24,829 nt of DNA. Source: HGM04593 sp045647745. GTDB lineage: Bacteria; Bacteroidota; Bacteroidia; Bacteroidales; Bacteroidaceae. A model generated the notes under the pieces. It was not told the DNA's origin. It did no database searches and saw only the letters and a program-made list of their open reading frames with translations. The stretch spans positions 1 through 24,829 of the forward strand of contig JAZRMQ010000033.1 in assembly GCA_045647745.1 (NCBI GenBank). The letters are read 5' to 3'. Position numbers and translations under genes: made by a program. Shown here in pieces: positions 10,701 through 16,959 of this stretch (positions are counted from its first letter, which is position 1; each line of letters starts with the position of its first letter).

Positions 10701-11179
10701 ATGTCATCCGTCCAAAGAGTGAGGAGGCTATGAACCTAAACATTACACAGTATAATACCAAGCTGCATAGCAGTGATGCCGACAAACAGATGAGTGTGAC
10801 TTGTTCATCGGCTTACAAGGAGTACGAGATTAAGGGTATCTGTTCAAAGACTGAAAGTTGTTATTTGGACAATGGTAACTATGTCTATGCTATCAACAAA
10901 GAAGGTGAATGGCAAAAGATGGGCTTGTCAACATCTTTAGCTCCTTTCCGTCTCTATTTGACTATGGCTAATAAGGATGGCTCACCATTGAGCGACACTG
11001 CACAGTTGATACGTATGCGCGTAGTAGGTGAGGAGTCTGAGAACGGCGCAACTGTCATCTATGATGTAGAGGCTGGAGAACAGGGTGCTGACTGCATATA
11101 TGATCTGCAGGGCCGTCGTGTTTTTGAGCCCAAGAAGGGTGGACTTTATATTATAAATAATAAAAAAGTGATTTTCTAA
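4799..11179 (+). CDS. Giant secreted BspA-like leucine-rich-repeat protein with type IX-like C-terminal tail
   Basis: 2126 residues. The signal peptide is at residues 1-23, cleaved after LRA. Residues ~80-320, ~464-625 and ~626-810 are three related modules, each with a block like MRIYNDIGTTYNYK followed by BspA-type repeats. Between the first and second lies an Ala/Ser/Gly-rich helical insert (~325-460) with no LRR character. Classical LRR_5 repeats follow (~810-985, e.g. IKSIGKQAFYNC, VTEIKDAAFSGC). Two tandem copies of a ~350-residue module begin near 991 (TEPGTLAKALGL) and 1346 (TEAGTLGEALGL). Two beta domains near 1708-2085 share the pattern L-C/Y-(L/V)PF ... I/L-ANxPYVI. The last ~35 residues (IYDLQGRRV, GLYIINNKK) are the short sorting tail. 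It is probably a surface or secreted adhesin/scaffold; the ligand is unknown. The peptide gene at 11233 follows on the same strand. Confidence 0.85.
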   Translation: MKIVKSMIVALVAMMCLPIALRAQGLATELDVEGKKTLPYPRATKAIPASAMEYDSVAGCFVVRDTIAPSRAGARDGAARTVVTRAAVAYTEDGVQYGYFGNQLSSDDIDNMKQLVQPWYAEFKDLNVDSILSPAPGKETWYMQIIGVDNDDIDDFNGEMRIYNDIGTTYNYKTIAIDSTGLRGNEHIKSVVFEDCASSSANANTWLNMVIHDGAFKNCKNLKEFNMFYLVTSGSNHYQMLYPWNVYVGKNVFDGCHKDFRIRVAPQLYNLFVNDPNWGQYADRIVAADYLPTVYNPITFEGVTYDYAANSLNTLPTSELTRLQSSWWNAAIIGVEVAITIATFGSANATIATAQATAQSSAKAAFESAKAAMQGYAASYLHWFQQGTQTANAIAMREIGMNVALENLLSASAAVSAGDIALASTVSGYTYYMMAAGVSAASAAGINGLSYVANTVGKKVHRERTWALTGQWVLTENKHTIYHMYAKDVENKETVTLYNDIGSAYNYKTVAIGSDAFHNKNKVKTVKFKDVNNGEMYSPITVLIPDSAFLGCTSLETLDLIMYSNYTNREVALGPENFIVCGDNLFAGCDMSKLKIRIGAEKYEEFAENSVWGKYKDNFEVVDIAPKIDFTTYGAKYSYSFENNSRKKETYLAEHNIEHVHIVGQDGNLEDQNGEVCLFNDAGSYNNYKLDYVKKNAFYGSKELKGISMFDLKGAAGLGDSYTDLELVLQDSAFAKCPNLEYINMLYFRTDGANSVEAMSPSRVMLENGVFAGSPKLKVKMVTTAVDEFKADTAWAKYEDRFLPCFIETDDEIMKGIFKECGMLYYSPIWNENFDIYDVMMVTDPSNLNGKFQSKKFEAFREFKAFECINLSYVGDSWFKDCDKLQGIELPSTIKSIGKQAFYNCALLDDIVIPDGVTEIKDAAFSGCATLRSITFLSSAPATLGADVFAGLPADYVIYVPEAAVEAYKTAWSQYADHIQTLNNRNTGILEVTLTEPGTLAKALGLTITGTDPLVISGNYNRYDSLKIIGPINGTDVGVIRFMGGRDVDNCEVTRACNLKYLDLYDAHIKAGGEDYNQDGSNDRITEDNCIDTYMFWELDVLETLILPKSVTKIKDYAFNNCDALSRLVIGDNTKSIGEKVTYDSPKLQEVILLCNEAPATDADAWSENRTIKLFYVPNSYRAHLSGSRAYYTRCDSIGSAFKDDALLYALAEKRIYTVNDLASLESFENILNGNTKIKSFKELIFATEVKELGGNSLSGCSSLEEVILPYYLDSIQVDAFKGCASLTKIYATGENIPSLAANVFEELPQEFVIYVTPGEEDNYRKAWPQYADHIQGYRQPKEEIKVVTVTEAGTLGEALGLMVSMSSASDVGRISGDIMDIKALKVIGPINGKDIAVLRMLGGRDEEDCDEVALARMSYLDLYEATICTDPNDICFNRDGINDYVENDNEIPEHMFWKLDRLQTVILPKNVTKIDDNAFYDNIGIENIVVGDATVEIGNDAFGNCKNLKHILFLCNEKAVLDGDAFTDPVSDQPYQVEKMYIPKSLYGKYIADREYTTHTKEFCTNYDDDVLFRAFGSHAVMSNDQLQGVTNIDGWFDLHTGVQDLSPLGNSAIETLKATTLSALGELQKIALPATLKAVENNAFAANTKLRWVDFAQCTNDGVITENNITNLGINEYALIYAPENFAVTGFTNIVYGSEGNLRCDKFTLSDKGNYAVPREFTAHTIRYDRIFAAGTKSTLCLPFDMEVPSGARAFTLKSEENDTIVFYSIKGAIEANKPYVIVTDRDVCFETAIETIVPVAPNILPQVSVNNYEMTGTLAYMSGDDAEKQLLYTLGSDGYWTLGKQAISPYRAYLWATTYGMPDSIPMNTILNDVIIADGGVTEFKNALEYNVLELIYTRTLNNTWNALYVPFQIELTGELLANYDIAYINDVRSYDWDEDGELDDWDVEIIKIKKQGKLKANHPYVIRPKSEEAMNLNITQYNTKLHSSDADKQMSVTCSSAYKEYEIKGICSKTESCYLDNGNYVYAINKEGEWQKMGLSTSLAPFRLYLTMANKDGSPLSDTAQLIRMRVVGEESENGATVIYDVEAGEQGADCIYDLQGRRVFEPKKGGLYIINNKKVIF

Positions 11180-11190
11180 ACTAAAGGATA

Positions 11191-11219
11191 ATTCACTGAC
11201 GGTGGCGCCGTCAGTGAAT
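11191..11219 (+). repeat. Perfect 12-bp inverted repeat between the LRR gene and the peptide gene
   Basis: ATTCACTGACGG (11191-11202) and CCGTCAGTGAAT (11208-11219) pair perfectly around a 5-base loop. It starts 12 bases after the LRR stop codon and ends 13 bases before the ATG of the peptide gene. No T tract follows, so it is not a classical terminator. It could stabilise or process the mRNA, or act as a weak attenuator setting the ratio of the two products (inference). Confidence 0.75.
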
Positions 11220-11232
11220 ATAAAAAGCTATT

Positions 11233-11412
11233 ATGAAGAAAAAATATATAAAACCAAAAGTTCTTGCAGAGTGTGTTGCCGTTGAATCAATGTTGGCCAT
11301 ATCGGACTACAAAGAAAATATGGGCAGCAACGAGACCCCGGGTGGTCCTAATGATTTTAATGCCGGTGCTAACCGTAGCGAGTGGGGCAATTTGTGGAAG
11401 AACGGTAAATAG
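11233..11412 (+). CDS. Small 59-residue peptide of unknown function
   Basis: ATG to TAG gives 59 residues beginning MKKKYIKPKV, with a central MLAIS (residues 20-24), then a Gly/Asn/Pro/Ser-rich segment (GSNETPGGPNDFNAGAN) and a Trp-containing end RSEWGNLWKNGK. There is no Sec signal peptide and no transmembrane segment. The pattern MKKxYxxP ... MLAxS followed by a short variable polar tail is one I recall from many short Bacteroidales hypothetical proteins; no function is known to me. It lies 53 bases behind the giant LRR gene on the same strand, upstream of a very strong terminator, so co-transcription is likely. A leader-plus-core precursor peptide is conceivable, but no modification enzyme is present nearby. 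Confidence 0.68.
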   Translation: MKKKYIKPKVLAECVAVESMLAISDYKENMGSNETPGGPNDFNAGANRSEWGNLWKNGK

Positions 11413-11425
11413 ACCGTATAATTAA

Positions 11426-11475
11426 AAAAATAGTCTTGCGGCTGAAAATGAGTTTTCAGCCGCAAGACTATTTTT
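11426..11475 (+). terminator. Very strong bidirectional terminator (23-bp stem)
   Basis: The arms 11426-11448 and 11453-11475 are perfectly complementary around a 4-base loop. The stem begins with A5 and ends with T5, so it works as an intrinsic terminator in either direction. On the plus strand it ends the LRR/peptide transcript. Confidence 0.92.
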
Positions 11476-11510
11476 ATGCGAGAACAGGTTGGGCAACACT
11501 TTGCCGGAAT

Positions 11511-11556
11511 ATTATGCTCTGCCAACACAATGCTTGCAGAGCATAATCGTTTTTTG
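11511..11556 (+). terminator. Second hairpin terminator, plus-strand orientation
   Basis: ATTATGCTCTGC (11511-11522) and GCAGAGCATAAT (11536-11547) form a perfect 12-bp stem with a 13-base loop. CGTTTTTT follows on the plus strand. On the minus strand no T tract follows. It is a back-up plus-strand stop just beyond the convergent 3' end of rnhB, and may also protect the 3' end of the minus-strand transcript. Confidence 0.75.
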
Positions 11557-11563
11557 GTATCCT

Positions 11564-12175
11564 TTACTCAAACGATAGCTCCAACTGCTTGGGTTCCTCA
11601 CCAAGGAGATTGAACGACATTCGGTGATAGGGGGTTGTGCCGTATTCTCTGATGGCGGCGCGGTGCTTGGCTGTGGGGTAGCCTTTGTTGCTTTGCCAAT
11701 CGTACATTGGAAACTCTTGTGCTAGACGCATCATATAGTCGTCGCGATAGGTCTTGGCAAGAATGGAGGCTGCGGCTATGCTCATATAGGTGGCATCACC
11801 CTTTACAATGGTGTTGTGTGTTATGCCGGGGTAGGGGGTGAATTTGTTGCCGTCGATGAGCAGATGCTGTGGGCGTGTTTTTAGGCCATCGACAGCGCGG
11901 TGCATTGCAAGAATTGATGCTCGCAGGATATTGATTTTGTCAATCTCGGCTGCGGTGACAATGCCTACGGCCCACGCAATAGCCTCGTGCTCGATTACTT
12001 CGCGTAGTTGGTAGCGCTGCGCCTCGGTGAGCTGCTTTGAGTCGTTTAGCAATTCATTGCTAAAATCGGGTGGCAGTATGACTGCGGCTGCATATACGTC
12101 GCCGGCAAGGCATCCACGTCCGGCCTCGTCGCATCCGGCTTCGATAATTCCTGCTGTTTGATAGGGTTTGAGCAT
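11564..12175 (-). CDS. rnhB: Ribonuclease HII
   Basis: 203 residues, normal for RNase HII. The enzyme cleaves the RNA strand of RNA-DNA hybrids and single ribonucleotides in DNA. The N-terminal signature AGCDEAGRGCLAG supplies the first two metal-binding acidic residues (D16, E17). LLIDGN gives D108, and KTYRDD (residues 141-146) a further carboxylate. SNKGYPTAKH near 162-171 is the conserved C-terminal family motif. The start codon overlaps the sufS stop by one base (TGATG on the minus strand), so translation is probably coupled. It is the last gene of the rimP-to-rnhB operon; its DNA-repair role has no evident link to iron-sulfur assembly. Confidence 0.95.
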   Translation of the reverse strand: MLKPYQTAGIIEAGCDEAGRGCLAGDVYAAAVILPPDFSNELLNDSKQLTEAQRYQLREVIEHEAIAWAVGIVTAAEIDKINILRASILAMHRAVDGLKTRPQHLLIDGNKFTPYPGITHNTIVKGDATYMSIAAASILAKTYRDDYMMRLAQEFPMYDWQSNKGYPTAKHRAAIREYGTTPYHRMSFNLLGEEPKQLELSFE

Positions 12176-13386
12176 CAGGCAAACATTTTTATGGCTCTTT
12201 CAAGGCCTTTTATGAATGTGTCAATCTCTTCGCGTGTGTTGTATGCTGCAAAAGAGGCTCGTACGGTACCGGGGATTCCTAATGCCTCGATGAGTGGCTG
12301 GGCGCAATGATGTCCGGTGCGTACAGCAATGCCCAGATGGTCAAGGATTGTTCCAAGGTCGGCCGGGTGTATCTCCCCTACAAGGAATGAGATTGCCGAG
12401 CTGTCGGGGGTGCCGAATATGCGCATCCCGGGGAGCTGGCGCAACTGTTGGAGGGTGTATTGTGTGAGTTGATGCTCGTGTGCTGCGATTTTTTCAATAC
12501 CGATGCTATCTACCCATTCAAGGGCTTTGCCCAACGCAATAGCTCCGATGTAATCGGGTGTGCCGGCCTCGAACTTATATGGCAATTCGTTGTATGTGGT
12601 CTTTTCAAAGCGCACCGTCTTTATCATTTCGCCACCGCCGTGATAGGGTTGCATAGCGTTTAGCCACTTCTCTTTGCCATAGAGCACGCCTATGCCTGTG
12701 GGGGCGTAGACTTTGTGACCGCTAAAGGCGAAAAAGTCGGCGTCGAGCTCCTGCAGGTCTATCTTTGTGTGTGGTGTGCTCTGTGCTCCGTCTATGAGCA
12801 CTGGAATGTTGTGGCTGTGGGCAATAGTAATTATCTCTTTTACCGGGTTGGTGATACCAAGAACATTCGAGACGTGGGTGACGCTGACAAGGCGTGTCTT
12901 TTCATTGATGAGCTCTTTGTATGCTTCAATGTTGAGTGTGCAATCTTCTTTCAGGGGAATGATGCGCAGAGTTATGCCTAGGCGGTCGCGTAGCATCTGC
13001 CAAGGGACAATGTTGCTGTGGTGCTCCATCGTTGAGATGATAATCTCGTCACCGGCTTTGAGGAATGTGCCACCGAACGATGATGCTACAAGGTTGATGC
13101 TCTCGGTTGTGCCGCGTGTGAAGATAATCTCGTGGCTGTGCTTTGCTCCAATGAAACGACGAACAGTCTCGCGGGCATTCTCCATTGCTGTGGTGGCTAT
13201 CTGCGAGAGGTGGTGCACGCCACGGTGTACGTTGGCATTGGTGGTGCAGTAGAGCTCGCTGATGGTGTCGATGACGTAGCGCGGCTTTTGTGTGGTGGCT
13301 GCGTTGTCAAGGTACACAAGGGGCTTGCCGTGTACTGTCTGCTCCAGAATGGGGAATTGCTTGCGTATGTCGTCAATATTATACAT
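12175..13386 (-). CDS. sufS: Cysteine desulfurase SufS
   Basis: 403 residues, the usual length. This PLP-dependent enzyme takes sulfur from cysteine, leaving alanine, and delivers persulfide sulfur to the SufBCD scaffold. FAFSGHKVYAPTG carries the PLP-binding lysine K225; LIDGAQSTPH carries the PLP-contacting aspartate D199; TGHHCAQP carries the persulfide-forming cysteine C361; VHRGVHHLS and MEHHSN are typical of group II desulfurases. It starts 12 bases after sufD and overlaps rnhB by one base. No sufE or sufU gene lies in this window, so the sulfur-transfer partner must be encoded elsewhere (inference). Confidence 0.95.
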   Translation of the reverse strand: MYNIDDIRKQFPILEQTVHGKPLVYLDNAATTQKPRYVIDTISELYCTTNANVHRGVHHLSQIATTAMENARETVRRFIGAKHSHEIIFTRGTTESINLVASSFGGTFLKAGDEIIISTMEHHSNIVPWQMLRDRLGITLRIIPLKEDCTLNIEAYKELINEKTRLVSVTHVSNVLGITNPVKEIITIAHSHNIPVLIDGAQSTPHTKIDLQELDADFFAFSGHKVYAPTGIGVLYGKEKWLNAMQPYHGGGEMIKTVRFEKTTYNELPYKFEAGTPDYIGAIALGKALEWVDSIGIEKIAAHEHQLTQYTLQQLRQLPGMRIFGTPDSSAISFLVGEIHPADLGTILDHLGIAVRTGHHCAQPLIEALGIPGTVRASFAAYNTREEIDTFIKGLERAIKMFA

Positions 13387-13398
13387 TGTGTCGTTTTT

Positions 13399-14742
13399 TT
13401 ATTTGCAAAGGTTGCAGCCTTTGCATTTGTTCAGTTCGCCACGGAAACGCTTTTCTATGAGAATGTGCAGACGCTCCTTCAAAGGAAGGATGTCTATGCT
13501 CTCGATTACCTCGCCGGCAAAAGCGTACATCAGCAGATGGCGTGCCTCGTCGGCAGGGATACCGCGTTGCTGCATATAGAAGAGTGCATTCTCGTCGAGC
13601 TGTCCTACGGTTGAGCCGTGGCTGCACTTTACATCGTCGGCATAAATCTCGAGCTGTGGCTGTGCGTACATATGTGCGCAACTGGTGAGGCAGAGATTGC
13701 GGTTGGTCTGTTGTGAGATGGTGCGCTGCGCGTCGGGGTGTATGTGCATCTTGCCGGCAAAGACTCCGGTAGAGGACTCGTCGAGGATATATTTATAGAG
13801 TTCACTGCTGATGCAGTCGGGGACTTTGTGGTCAACGAGTGTGTGGTTGTCAATATGTTGTGTCTTGTCACCAATGGCTAGGCCGTTGATGCTTGTCTCT
13901 GCTCCGCGCCCTGTGAGTGCAACGCTTGTGTTGTTGCGTGTGAAGCCGTTGGTGAGGGTGATGCAACAGTGGTTGAAGTGGCTGTCGGCCTCTTGCTTGG
14001 CAAGCAGGGTGGCTACTCTGGTGTTGTTGTTTGCAGTCTCCTCAATGTCGTAAATGTTGAGCGATGCTCCGCGCCCTACAAAAACCTCGGTAATGAGGGT
14101 GGAGAGGGTTTGTTTCTCCTGTGACGAGTGGTCGCAGAGAAGGAGGCTTGCTTTGCTGTTCTCCTCGAGAATGATGAGGAGACGGCGGTTTAGCAACATT
14201 TCGACGTTTGCCTGTATGAGCGAAACAATCTGTATTGTCTCTTCTACAATGGTGTTGCGTGGTATGTAGAGTACAACGCCGTCTTGTGCGAACATTGTGT
14301 TGAACTGTGCTAGGCTGTCGCCGTTGCAAGCAAGGCGGTTGTAGTACTTCTGGAGCAGAGTGGGGTGGCTTTGGGCTATGGCATTGAGGCTGCCGAGGAT
14401 TACTCCTTGCGGCAACTCGCGGCTGTAGCCTTCGGCAGGGGTGTAGCTGTCGTTGACAATGTACACCCGGTGTGCTTTGAGGTTGGGAACGTCGCAGTGG
14501 AATATTGTTCCGGTGTTTGCCCCGGCCTTGGAGCGCTTGAGGTTCATACCATAGTTGGTCTCGAACTTCTTGGCTATGGCGGTATTGCGCCACGCTTCGT
14601 CCTTGTGGGTGGGGAAGCCTGTGGCTTTGAAGCGTGCAAATGCTTGTTCGCGCTCGCTGTTCAGCAGTGCTGCGCAAGCGTTGTCAACAAGCTCTCTGTT
14701 CTGTTCGAACAGCTTTATGTATTCCTGTTCGTTGCCCATCAT
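13399..14742 (-). CDS. sufD: Fe-S cluster assembly scaffold subunit SufD
   Basis: 447 residues. It belongs to the SufB/SufD family: a divergent N-terminal helical part, a right-handed beta-helix core and the C-terminal motif VKCSHGSTVGQLDENALFYM. H375 there corresponds by context to the histidine proposed as a cluster ligand at the SufB-SufD interface. The C-terminus ends NKCKGCNLCK, a small cysteine cluster absent from E. coli SufD as I recall it. The first ATG overlaps the sufC stop as ATGA; a second adjacent ATG codon is also possible. SufD pairs with SufB and binds SufC in the cytoplasmic SufBC2D complex. Confidence 0.93.
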   Translation of the reverse strand: MMGNEQEYIKLFEQNRELVDNACAALLNSEREQAFARFKATGFPTHKDEAWRNTAIAKKFETNYGMNLKRSKAGANTGTIFHCDVPNLKAHRVYIVNDSYTPAEGYSRELPQGVILGSLNAIAQSHPTLLQKYYNRLACNGDSLAQFNTMFAQDGVVLYIPRNTIVEETIQIVSLIQANVEMLLNRRLLIILEENSKASLLLCDHSSQEKQTLSTLITEVFVGRGASLNIYDIEETANNNTRVATLLAKQEADSHFNHCCITLTNGFTRNNTSVALTGRGAETSINGLAIGDKTQHIDNHTLVDHKVPDCISSELYKYILDESSTGVFAGKMHIHPDAQRTISQQTNRNLCLTSCAHMYAQPQLEIYADDVKCSHGSTVGQLDENALFYMQQRGIPADEARHLLMYAFAGEVIESIDILPLKERLHILIEKRFRGELNKCKGCNLCK

Positions 14743-15506
14743 TGGTTCTCGCTTTTAATCCAGTCGTATCCGCGCTCTTCAAGCTCTTGTACAAGCTCGG
14801 GGCCGGCGGTCTTTACTATCTTGCCGTTGTAGAGAACGTGTACTATATCGGGCTTTATGTAGTCGAGCAGTCTTTGATAGTGGGTGATGACGATGCTTGA
14901 TGTGTCGGGGCGTTTGAGTTTGTTCACTCCCTCGGCTACAATGCGCAGAGCGTCAATGTCGAGGCCTGAATCGGTCTCGTCGAGGATGCTCAGTGTGGGC
15001 TCGAGCATTGCCATCTGAAATATCTCGTTGCGTTTTTTCTCGCCACCGCTAAAGCCCTCGTTTACCGAACGGTTGGCCAGTTTGCTGTCGAGGTTGACGA
15101 GTGCGCGCTTCTCGCGCATCAGCTTCAAGAAGTCGCCGGCGCTCATTGGCTCTTGTTTCAGATATTCGCGCTTTGCGTTTATTGCGGCACGCATAAAGTT
15201 GGTGATGCTCACACCGGGAATTTCCACTGGGTACTGGAACGAGAGGAAAAGACCTTCGTGGCTGCGCTCCTCGGGCTTTAGGTCGAGGAGGTTCTTGCCT
15301 TTATATATTATCTCGCCTTCGGTAACGGTGTATGCGGGGTGGCCGACAAGAACGTTGCTGAGTGTGCTCTTGCCTGAGCCGTTTGGGCCCATTATGGCGT
15401 GCACCTCACCGGCTTTTATGGTGAGATTTATTCCTTTAAGTATCTCTTTGCCATCGATGGTGGCGTGAAGGTTTTTTATTTCAAGTAAATTTTCCATAAT
15501 CCTCAT
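14739..15506 (-). CDS. sufC: Fe-S assembly ATPase SufC
   Basis: Up to 255 residues. It is an ABC-type ATPase that powers conformational change of the SufBC2D scaffold rather than transport. Walker A GPNGSGKS at 40-47, Q-loop Q91 (SFQYPVEIPG), ABC signature FSGGEKKR at 152-159, Walker B with LSILDETDSGLD (D176, E177) and switch histidine H209 are all present. There are no membrane segments. The first ATG gives MRIMENLLEIKN; the second at 15497 would begin MENLLEIKN and fits the family start better. It lies 7 (or 16) bases after sufB and overlaps sufD by 4 bases. Confidence 0.96.
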   Translation of the reverse strand: MRIMENLLEIKNLHATIDGKEILKGINLTIKAGEVHAIMGPNGSGKSTLSNVLVGHPAYTVTEGEIIYKGKNLLDLKPEERSHEGLFLSFQYPVEIPGVSITNFMRAAINAKREYLKQEPMSAGDFLKLMREKRALVNLDSKLANRSVNEGFSGGEKKRNEIFQMAMLEPTLSILDETDSGLDIDALRIVAEGVNKLKRPDTSSIVITHYQRLLDYIKPDIVHVLYNGKIVKTAGPELVQELEERGYDWIKSENQ

Positions 15507-15513
15507 TTGTTTA

Positions 15514-16959
15514 TCATCCTACAGCTCCTTCGAGCGACACGCTCAATAGTTTCTGTGCCTCGACGGCAAATTCCATTGGGAGTTTGTTAAGCACCTCGCG
15601 TGCGTAGCCGTTCACAATAAGCCCGATGGCCTCCTCTGTTCCAATGCCTCGTTGGTTGCAGTAGAAGAGCTGGTCTTCGGAAATTTTTGATGTTGTGGCT
15701 TCGTGTTCTACGATGGCGCTGTTGTTGTGAATGTCCATATAGGGGAAGGTGTGAGCTCCGCATTTGTCGCCCAGCAACAACGAGTCGCACTGGCTGTAGT
15801 TACGAGCGTTGTCGGCGTTCTTGCTCACGCGCACGAGTCCGCGGTATGAATTCTGGCTCTTGCCGGCCGAGATTCCTTTGCTGATGATGGTGCTTTTGGT
15901 ATTCTTGCCAAGATGTATCATCTTTGTTCCGGTGTCGGCCTGCTGATAGTTGTTTGTGAGTGCAACAGAGTAGAATTCTCCCTGCGAGTTGTCGCCACGC
16001 AGTATGCAGCTAGGATATTTCCAAGTGATGGCCGAGCCGGTCTCTACCTGTGTCCACGATAGCTTGCTGCCGTTGCCACGGCAGTCGCCGCGCTTGGTGA
16101 CAAAGTTGTACACTCCGCCTTTGCCCTCGGCGTCGCCGGGGTACCAATTTTGTACGGTGCTGTATTTTACCTCGGCATTCTCGTTTACTACAATCTCTAC
16201 GATGGCTGCGTGGAGCTGATTTTCGTCGCGCATTGGTGCTGTACAGCCTTCGAGATAGGAGACGTAGCTGTTGTCATCGGCAATGATGAGTGTGCGCTCG
16301 AACTGTCCGGTGTTGGCGGCGTTTATGCGGAAATAGGTCGATAGCTCGCGTGGGCAACGCACTCCTTTGGGAATGTACACAAAAGAGCCATCGCTGAACA
16401 CTGCTGTGTTGAGTGCTGCAAAGAAATTGTCGCGGTAGTTGACCACCGTTCCAAGATATTGGCGCACGAGCTCGGGGTGCTCTTGTATGGCCTCGCCCAT
16501 TGAACTAAAAATAATGCCTTTCTCCCTAAGCTCCTCTTTGAAAGTGGTTTTTACCGACACTGAGTCCATCACAGCATCGACAGCTGTGCCGCTGAGTGCA
16601 AGGCGCTCCTCGAGGGGAATACCAAGCTTCTCGAAGGTTTTCATCAGTTCCGGGTCAATCTCCTTATTCTTGTTCTCCTTGCTCTTTTTCAAAGGGTCGG
16701 CATAGTATGATATTGCCTGATAGTCAATAGGGGGAATGTTTAGGTGGGCCCACTCGGGCATTTCGAGAGTGAGCCAATGCCTGTATGCTTTTAAACGGAA
16801 CTCAAGCATCCACTCGGGCTCATTCTTCTTGCGAGAGATGAGCCTGATGGTGTCTTCGTTGAGTCCGTTCTCAATGATTTCTGTCTTTATCTTGCTGACA
16901 AAGCCAAATTCATAGGCTTTGTTCGCAATTTTCTTCAATATATTGTTCTTTTTTTTCAT
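15514..16959 (-). CDS. sufB: Fe-S cluster assembly scaffold SufB
   Basis: 481 residues, normal for SufB. It is the main scaffold on which Fe-S clusters are built. NEPEWMLEFRLKAYRHW near the N-terminus is the SufB signature, and YSQCDSLLLGDKCGAHTFPY with VEHEATTSKISEDQLFYCNQRG is the conserved beta-helix end. C391 and E420 have the spacing of the E. coli pair (C405, E434) implicated in cluster assembly. The start is set by family alignment from memory: about 20 residues before the NGLNED block, with no later Met before that region. It therefore overlaps the end of cvpA by 50 bases, which suggests translational coupling. Confidence 0.95.
   Translation of the reverse strand: MKKKNNILKKIANKAYEFGFVSKIKTEIIENGLNEDTIRLISRKKNEPEWMLEFRLKAYRHWLTLEMPEWAHLNIPPIDYQAISYYADPLKKSKENKNKEIDPELMKTFEKLGIPLEERLALSGTAVDAVMDSVSVKTTFKEELREKGIIFSSMGEAIQEHPELVRQYLGTVVNYRDNFFAALNTAVFSDGSFVYIPKGVRCPRELSTYFRINAANTGQFERTLIIADDNSYVSYLEGCTAPMRDENQLHAAIVEIVVNENAEVKYSTVQNWYPGDAEGKGGVYNFVTKRGDCRGNGSKLSWTQVETGSAITWKYPSCILRGDNSQGEFYSVALTNNYQQADTGTKMIHLGKNTKSTIISKGISAGKSQNSYRGLVRVSKNADNARNYSQCDSLLLGDKCGAHTFPYMDIHNNSAIVEHEATTSKISEDQLFYCNQRGIGTEEAIGLIVNGYAREVLNKLPMEFAVEAQKLLSVSLEGAVG

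Noticed and set aside
11307..11528. 73-codon minus-strand ORF over the terminators
   Set aside because: It spans two strong hairpins and is antisense to the small peptide gene; Cys/Leu/Pro-rich without family features.
13132..13614. Plus-strand ORFs opposite sufS/sufD
   Set aside because: They are antisense to highly conserved genes and show no recognisable domain.
14042..14677. 211-codon minus-strand ORF
   Set aside because: It overlaps sufD on the same strand in another frame and has low-complexity His/Arg/Pro composition typical of a shadow frame.
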